Part shown: positions 60,009-64,000 of the stretch, piece by piece
How the letters are laid out: every line of letters begins with the position of its first letter
How positions within the stretch are numbered: position 1 is the stretch's first letter
NCBI RefSeq assembly: GCF_000820225.1
Contig: NZ_CDDK01000018.1
Span: forward strand, 248,001-312,000
Direction of reading: 5' to 3'
Source: Aeromonas veronii bv. veronii
GTDB lineage: Bacteria; Pseudomonadota; Gammaproteobacteria; Enterobacterales; Aeromonadaceae
DNA length: 64,000 bases
The notes under the pieces: generated by a model
Databases searched by the model: none
Seen by the model: the letters and a program-made list of their open reading frames with translations, nothing else
Told to the model about the DNA's origin: nothing
Translations under genes and position numbers: made by a program

Positions 60009-60527
60009 ATGAAACGAACGCTGAAAAATACCTTGCTGCTGTTGCCACTGCTTGTCGTGCTGCTGTTTGTGGTCGGGATGTTTATCAACAGTCTGGGCTG
60101 CCATTACGACCTGAAAATGTCGGCCAATGGCGTCAACTATCACGGGGTGTGCCGCTGGGGCAAAATCACCGTGATCGAAGAGGAGGAGGCGACCAGGGAG
60201 AAGTGGCGAGTGACCGGTTTTCAACTTACCTTCTTCAACCAGCTTGTTTACCTCATCGACAGTCGTACCCAACTGCACGAATCGGGTAACGATGACTCCT
60301 ATCTCAATGAGTACAACCTGATCCAGTCGCAATATGCGCTGGTCAACTATGCCTGGGTGCCGCTGACTGAAAACAAGGTGGCGATCTTCCAGCGCGATCC
60401 GGTGCACGAGGTCGTGATTGCCCAGCGAGATGGCTGGTTCGATCTCTACCGCTGGTTCTTCCCCCCGGCACCGCTGGTGCCTGTTCAGCCGCAAAGCGCA
60501 GGTGCCGGGCGTCCCGCTAGCTTCTGA
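60009..60527 (+). CDS. ToxS/TcpH/VtrC-like membrane-anchored partner protein
   Basis: Product of 172 residues, with one N-terminal transmembrane helix (LLLLPLLVVLLFVVGMF, about 9-26) and a periplasmic domain rich in beta and aromatic residues. Two cysteines (LGCHYDL and HGVCRWGK) could form a disulfide. I see no clear family signature. The call rests on gene order (directly after a ToxR-like gene, ten bases apart), size and topology, which match the ToxS, TcpH or VtrC partners that stabilise or complete the periplasmic domain of their regulator. It overlaps the convergent acetyltransferase gene by 11 bases. Confidence 0.6.
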   Translation: MKRTLKNTLLLLPLLVVLLFVVGMFINSLGCHYDLKMSANGVNYHGVCRWGKITVIEEEEATREKWRVTGFQLTFFNQLVYLIDSRTQLHESGNDDSYLNEYNLIQSQYALVNYAWVPLTENKVAIFQRDPVHEVVIAQRDGWFDLYRWFFPPAPLVPVQPQSAGAGRPASF

Positions 60528-60936
60528 GCAACTTGCACCAAGGGCCGGTGACCTCGCAGTGGCCTGTCTCATCACTGTTTTGCCAGCCCAGCCGATGGTA
60601 GAAGGCTACTGCCGCCGTGTTGCGGGTCGCAACCTTGAGCGAGCCGTGCGGCGAATCAGCAAGGCCCCGCTCCAGCAGGGCGCGCCCTATCCCCTGACCG
60701 TGCCAGTCGCTTGACACATAGAGGTGATGGACGAAGTGATCGGGCTGCCAGATGGCGATAAAGCCGCAGATATTGCCCCCCTGTTCGGCTACCCACACCC
60801 GTTCACCTTTGGTCTGTTCCTCGAAATCCTCGAGTTGGAAACGGGCGGGATCGACCCAGTGAAAGGTGTGGCGGCGGCTCTTTAAAAACAACCGGGCCAG
60901 TTGGGGAATGTCGTGTTCTTCCATGAGCCGGATCAT
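60517..60936 (-). CDS. GNAT-family N-acetyltransferase
   Basis: Product of 139 residues. MIRLMEEHDIPQLARLFLKS is the first strand and helix; the acetyl-CoA site is LYVSSDWHGQGIGRALLERG (about 75-95; Q-G-x-G-R/A). AFYHRLGW and a C-terminal CEVTGPWCKL segment complete the fold. Substrate unknown. GGGAGGG before ATG 60936 excludes a longer frame. Confidence 0.85.
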   Translation of the reverse strand: MIRLMEEHDIPQLARLFLKSRRHTFHWVDPARFQLEDFEEQTKGERVWVAEQGGNICGFIAIWQPDHFVHHLYVSSDWHGQGIGRALLERGLADSPHGSLKVATRNTAAVAFYHRLGWQNSDETGHCEVTGPWCKLLRS

Positions 60937-61096
60937 GATGCCCTCCCGGATCAAGCCAATGTTCATTGAGGCAGCTGCACAGCGGCAGGTTAATCGAGGC
61001 AAATGACAAGGGTGTGATTAAGCACTGTCCATTGTATTTGCCATGGGGCTATACTGCCGGAGTCCCTTGTATGGATGGCTTGAGGATCGCTGATTT

Positions 61097-61597
61097 ATGG
61101 ACAATAAACTGATTGAAGGCAACATTTTTGTTCCGGCGCACATAGACGATGTCTGGCACGCCTGGACTACCGAAAGCGGTCTGCGCAGTTTTCTGGCCCC
61201 CGAATGTTTGATGGTGGCCGAACCGAATGGTCCTTTCGAGATCTACTTCAGGCCTGATGCCCCGCTGGGTGAACGTGGCAGCGAAGGGTGCCGGGTCATG
61301 GCCGTCATGCCCTATGACCTGCTCAGTTTCAGCTGGAATTTCCCGCCCAGCCTACCCCATATCCGCCAGCAAAAGACCCAGGTTTGCCTGCGATTTGTGC
61401 CGGAAGGGCAGGGCACTCGCCTCTACTTCCTCCAGAGCGGTTGGGCCAATGATCCGGATTGGGATCAGGGTTATGCCTATTTTCGGGAAGAGTGGCTGGA
61501 GACCAGCCTGCCACGGTTGCAGTATCGTTTTACCCATGGCCCCATCGACTGGAACAATCCTCCCGACAAGGCGCAGCTGAAGGCGTTGGCCCAGTAA
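61097..61597 (+). CDS. SRPBCC (START/AHSA1-like) domain protein
   Basis: Cytoplasmic protein of 166 residues with the AHSA1-type start (IEGNIFVPAHIDDVWHAWTT), the mid-part PYDLLSFSWNFPPSLPHIR and the KTQVCLRFVPEGQGTRLYF strand pair followed by a C-terminal helix. SRPBCC domains bind hydrophobic ligands or act with Hsp90; no specific role can be assigned. It lies alone between divergent and convergent neighbours. Confidence 0.82.
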   Translation: MDNKLIEGNIFVPAHIDDVWHAWTTESGLRSFLAPECLMVAEPNGPFEIYFRPDAPLGERGSEGCRVMAVMPYDLLSFSWNFPPSLPHIRQQKTQVCLRFVPEGQGTRLYFLQSGWANDPDWDQGYAYFREEWLETSLPRLQYRFTHGPIDWNNPPDKAQLKALAQ

Positions 61598-61612
61598 TCC
61601 CGGATATTCAGA

Positions 61613-61642
61613 CATAAAAAAAACCGGCCAAAAGGCCGGTTG
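61613..61642 (-). terminator. intrinsic terminator, minus strand
   Basis: AACCGGCC-AAAA-GGCCGGTT (61622-61641) followed on the minus strand by a run of eight or so T, suited to end the glk message with a 3' leader of about 160 nt. Confidence 0.7.
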
Positions 61643-61802
61643 AAACAGTTCAGGCTTGTCAGGTGACAAACGTATCCAGCGGATGAGAGTCGCTTTCCAC
61701 TCCTTGTGAAGCACAACACTCTTGGTTACGTGCGGCTACTTTATGCCATTCACACTGAATCGAGGCTGAACCATGGATGATCCCGCCTCGCCCCCTCTTC
61801 AA

Positions 61803-62771
61803 TCAGATTGTGATCCCCATCGACTGGCGCAAGTAAGCGCCTGCACCGAGCAGCCCCGGCCCTTCATGGGTGATCAGGAACACCGGGATCTCCTTGAGGT
61901 AGGACTTGAAGCGTCCCTTGTCTTCAAAGGCGACCCGGAAACCGGAACCGGTAAAGAACTCCTGGAAGCGCGGCACTATGCCACCTGCGATATAGACGCC
62001 GCCAAAGGTACCCATATTGAGGGCCAGATTGCCGGCAAAGCGGCCCATCAGCACGCAGAACAGGCTCAAGGTGCGACGGCAATCGAGGCACTCACCCGCC
62101 AGTGCGCGCTCGGTAATGTCTTTGGGGGCGAACGGCTCTGGCTCACGACCATCGGATTTCACCAGCCCGCGATAGAGATTGACCAGGCCCGGGCCGGAGA
62201 GGAAACGCTCTGCCGAGACATGGCCCAATTCGCCTCGCATCACCTGCAGCACCGCATCTTCCTCTTCGGTGTTGGCAGCAAAATCCACATGACCACCTTC
62301 ACCCGGCAGGCTCAGCCACTGCTCACCCGCCTTGACCAGATGGGCGACCCCAAGGCCGGTGCCCGCACCATAGATGGCGATGGGTTTGCCCGCTACCGGC
62401 GCGGCGCCGCCAAGCTGGATGCGATCCGATTCAGCCAATACCGGCACAGCCATCGAGACCGCAGTAAAGTCGTTGATCACTTGCAGGCGTGCCAGCCCGA
62501 GATTGCTCTGCATCTCGCTGATGGAGAACTCCCAGCTGTGGTTGGTCATGGCAACCCAGTCACCGTTGATGGGGCAGGCGATGGCGATGCAGGCTTCAGC
62601 CACCTGTACCTTGTGTTCTTCCAGATAGAGGCGTACCACGGCTTCAAGGCTGGGATGGGCCAGACCTGAGTAGGTCTTTGCCTGAGAGATAGTTCCGGTG
62701 GCCAGCTCACACAGGGCCAGACGCGCATTGGTGCCGCCGACATCGCCGACCAGCGCATGGGTATGCTGCAT
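61803..62771 (-). CDS. glk: glucokinase
   Basis: Phosphorylates glucose with ATP in the cytoplasm. Product of 322 residues (E. coli Glk 321). Phosphate-1 motif [14 protein letters not shown], catalytic aspartate in NDFTAV (about 100), phosphate-2 [12 protein letters not shown], and the hexose-contact GEGGHVDF. The C-terminal [17 protein letters not shown] also matches. It is divergent from hexR across a 350-bp control region. A LacI-type operator sequence lies 152 bases upstream. Confidence 0.95.
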   Translation of the reverse strand: MQHTHALVGDVGGTNARLALCELATGTISQAKTYSGLAHPSLEAVVRLYLEEHKVQVAEACIAIACPINGDWVAMTNHSWEFSISEMQSNLGLARLQVINDFTAVSMAVPVLAESDRIQLGGAAPVAGKPIAIYGAGTGLGVAHLVKAGEQWLSLPGEGGHVDFAANTEEEDAVLQVMRGELGHVSAERFLSGPGLVNLYRGLVKSDGREPEPFAPKDITERALAGECLDCRRTLSLFCVLMGRFAGNLALNMGTFGGVYIAGGIVPRFQEFFTGSGFRVAFEDKGRFKSYLKEIPVFLITHEGPGLLGAGAYLRQSMGITI

Positions 62772-62922
62772 AACAACTCCTTCGTTACAGGATGGGGACG
62801 ACTCTGGTGTCCCGAGATTATTGTTGGATTATGACGGCCCATTCTATCCGAGCTCAGGCTTGCTCACCCGCCGGATCGATACAAACGTGCGCCTGCTCAC
62901 AGTGTTGTTGCTTTGCAACATT

Positions 62923-62936
62923 TGTAAGCGCTTTCA
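62923..62936. promoter_or_regulatory. LacI-family-like operator upstream of glk
   Basis: TGTAAGCGCTTTCA, a near-perfect palindrome with central AAGCGCTT, typical of LacI/GalR-family sites. It is in the 350-bp glk-hexR gap (62772-63121), otherwise AT-rich without a gene. The regulator is not known. Confidence 0.4.
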
Positions 62937-63087
62937 TGGCTAGGTGACGTTTTGTAACGAAAAGTACGAAATAATTAGAGATGAGTCATACTTTGTATGG
63001 CAGGCGTTAGTTGCGATAACCGCTTGTCTTGTATAGTCCTTAGCTTGAATGGAAACTTGCTTAGCCGTAGATTGAGTGCAAAGACAC

Positions 63088-63102
63088 TGAAGCTAAATTA
63101 CA
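63088..63102. promoter_or_regulatory. candidate HexR operator at its own gene
   Basis: TGAAGCTAAATTACA matches the reported HexR palindrome TGTAATTAAATTACA well in its right half and at 11 of 15 positions overall. It lies 19 bases before the hexR start, a position suited to autorepression. Confidence 0.4.
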
Positions 63103-63121
63103 AAAACGCCTGGTGGTGATG

Positions 63122-63976
63122 ATGAATACCCTTGATAAAATTACGAACAACTTGGAAAGTTTCAGTAAATCAGAACGCAAGGTTGCCGAGGTGATCCTGG
63201 CGTCTCCCCAGACCGCCATCCACTCCAGCATCGCTGCTCTGGCCAAGATGGCCGACGTCAGTGAACCGACCGTCAACCGCTTTTGCCGCCGTCTCGATAC
63301 CAAGGGCTTTCCTGATTTCAAACTCCATCTGGCCCAGAGCCTGGCCAATGGCACCCCTTACGTAAATCGTCATGTGGAAGCGGAAGATGGGCCCGATACC
63401 TACACCGCCAAGATTTTCGAATCCACCATGGCCTGTCTGGATGCCGCCAAAAACAGCCTGGATATCTCTGCCATCAACCGCTGCGTCGATATCCTGACCC
63501 AGTCCAAGAAGATCAGCTTCTTCGGCCTTGGCGCCTCCTCCGCCGTTGCCCGCGATGCCCAGAACAAATTCTTTCGCTTCAACATTCCGGTAGTGAGCTT
63601 TGACGATATCGTCATGATGCGCATGAGCTGCATCAACAGCAGCGAAGGGGATGTGGTGGTACTTATTTCCCACACCGGCCGCACCAAGGCGTTGGTCGAG
63701 ATCGCCGCGCTGGCCCGCGAGAACGACGCCACCGTGATCGGCATGACCGCCAAGGACTCCCCTCTGGCCCGCGAGTGCAATCTGGTGCTCTCCATGGATG
63801 TGCCGGAAGATACCGATGTCTATATGCCGATGGCATCCCGCATCGCCCAGCTGGCGCTGGTGGATGTGCTGGCGACCGGTTTTACCCTGCGCCGGGGGAT
63901 GAAATTTCGCGAAAATCTGAAGAAAGTAAAAGAGGGATTGCGCGAATCCCGCTTCGAAACCCCGCACTCTTCCTGA
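63122..63976 (+). CDS. hexR: HexR, RpiR-family regulator of central carbon metabolism
   Basis: Product of 284 residues. The N-terminal RpiR helix-turn-helix is SIAALAKMADVSEPTVNRFCRRL (in part, about 35-57) and the C-terminal SIS sugar-phosphate domain contains FFGLGASSAVARDAQNKF and VVLISHTGRTKALVE. The sequence is close to E. coli HexR along its length. HexR senses the Entner-Doudoroff intermediate KDPG and controls glycolytic, Entner-Doudoroff and often glk genes. Upstream in-frame GTG and ATG codons exist; ATG 63122 matches the E. coli N-terminus. Confidence 0.94.
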   Translation: MNTLDKITNNLESFSKSERKVAEVILASPQTAIHSSIAALAKMADVSEPTVNRFCRRLDTKGFPDFKLHLAQSLANGTPYVNRHVEAEDGPDTYTAKIFESTMACLDAAKNSLDISAINRCVDILTQSKKISFFGLGASSAVARDAQNKFFRFNIPVVSFDDIVMMRMSCINSSEGDVVVLISHTGRTKALVEIAALARENDATVIGMTAKDSPLARECNLVLSMDVPEDTDVYMPMASRIAQLALVDVLATGFTLRRGMKFRENLKKVKEGLRESRFETPHSS

Positions 63977-63980
63977 ACCG

Positions 63981-64000
63981 TCGGGGGCTCTGGCCCCCGA
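63981..64000 (+). terminator. hairpin at the window edge, probable hexR terminator
   Basis: TCGGGGGC-TCTG-GCCCCCGA begins four bases after the hexR stop and reaches the last base, so a T run cannot be checked. Confidence 0.55.

Noticed and set aside
62952-62970. Second HexR-like sequence (TGTAACGAAAAGTACG) near glk
   Set aside because: Only the left half resembles the HexR palindrome.

Overview
The window looks like a chromosomal segment of an Aeromonas-like gammaproteobacterium. This is inferred from the high GC content, the gene families and gene order (chitin-oligosaccharide operon next to a ChiS-type regulator, HexR opposite glucokinase, a MobB-MoeA fusion, a Vibrio-style formate dehydrogenase cluster), not from a database search. 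Coding density is high. One AT-rich patch (about 39.1-40.6 kb) stands out as probable acquired DNA.

Layout. 1-6.3 kb: the 5' part of astB (runs off the left edge), topA, a 54-residue protein, an alkyltransferase-like DNA repair protein and a PAS chemoreceptor. 6.5-20.7 kb: on the minus strand, a chitin-oligosaccharide operon (periplasmic binding protein, two permeases, two ATPases, GH9 glycosidase, amino-sugar kinase, GH20 hexosaminidase) with the hybrid sensor/regulator chiS upstream. 20.9-21.9 kb: tRNA-Gly(GCC), tRNA-Cys(GCA), two small proteins. 22.3-24.7 kb: a four-gene bufferin-type RiPP operon (DUF2282 precursor, MNIO/DUF692 enzyme, DUF2063 partner, DoxX membrane protein). 24.8-28.5 kb: acetyltransferase, soluble PAS-PAS chemoreceptor, DUF3332 lipoprotein, FUSC membrane protein.

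28.6-49.3 kb forms one functional block for a membrane-anchored formate dehydrogenase. It holds cofactor genes (mobB-moeA fusion, mobA), a tungstate ABC transporter (tupABC), a sigma-54 two-component system, an HTH/periplasmic-binding-like regulator, fdhD, and an operon of DUF3305, DUF3306, a polyferredoxin, a TorD-like chaperone, FdhX, and the catalytic, iron-sulfur and cytochrome b subunits. I find four sequences with the -24/-12 sigma-54 promoter pattern at the heads of these transcription units, and a shared inverted-repeat element near two of them that is the likely binding site of the local response regulator. Metal uptake, cofactor assembly, sulfuration and the enzyme therefore appear co-controlled. 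Between fdhD and the fdh operon sits an AT-rich insert with a radical SAM protein and a 71-residue Trp-rich protein, preceded by a perfect FNR-type box. It is a candidate undescribed peptide-modification system.

49.4-64 kb: a possible lysozyme inhibitor, an orphan periplasmic binding protein, malic enzyme, a lipoprotein coupled to a Hint-domain protein with long repeats, a uracil permease, a binding protein/chemoreceptor pair, a ToxR/ToxS-like membrane regulator pair, an acetyltransferase, an SRPBCC protein, and divergent glk/hexR.
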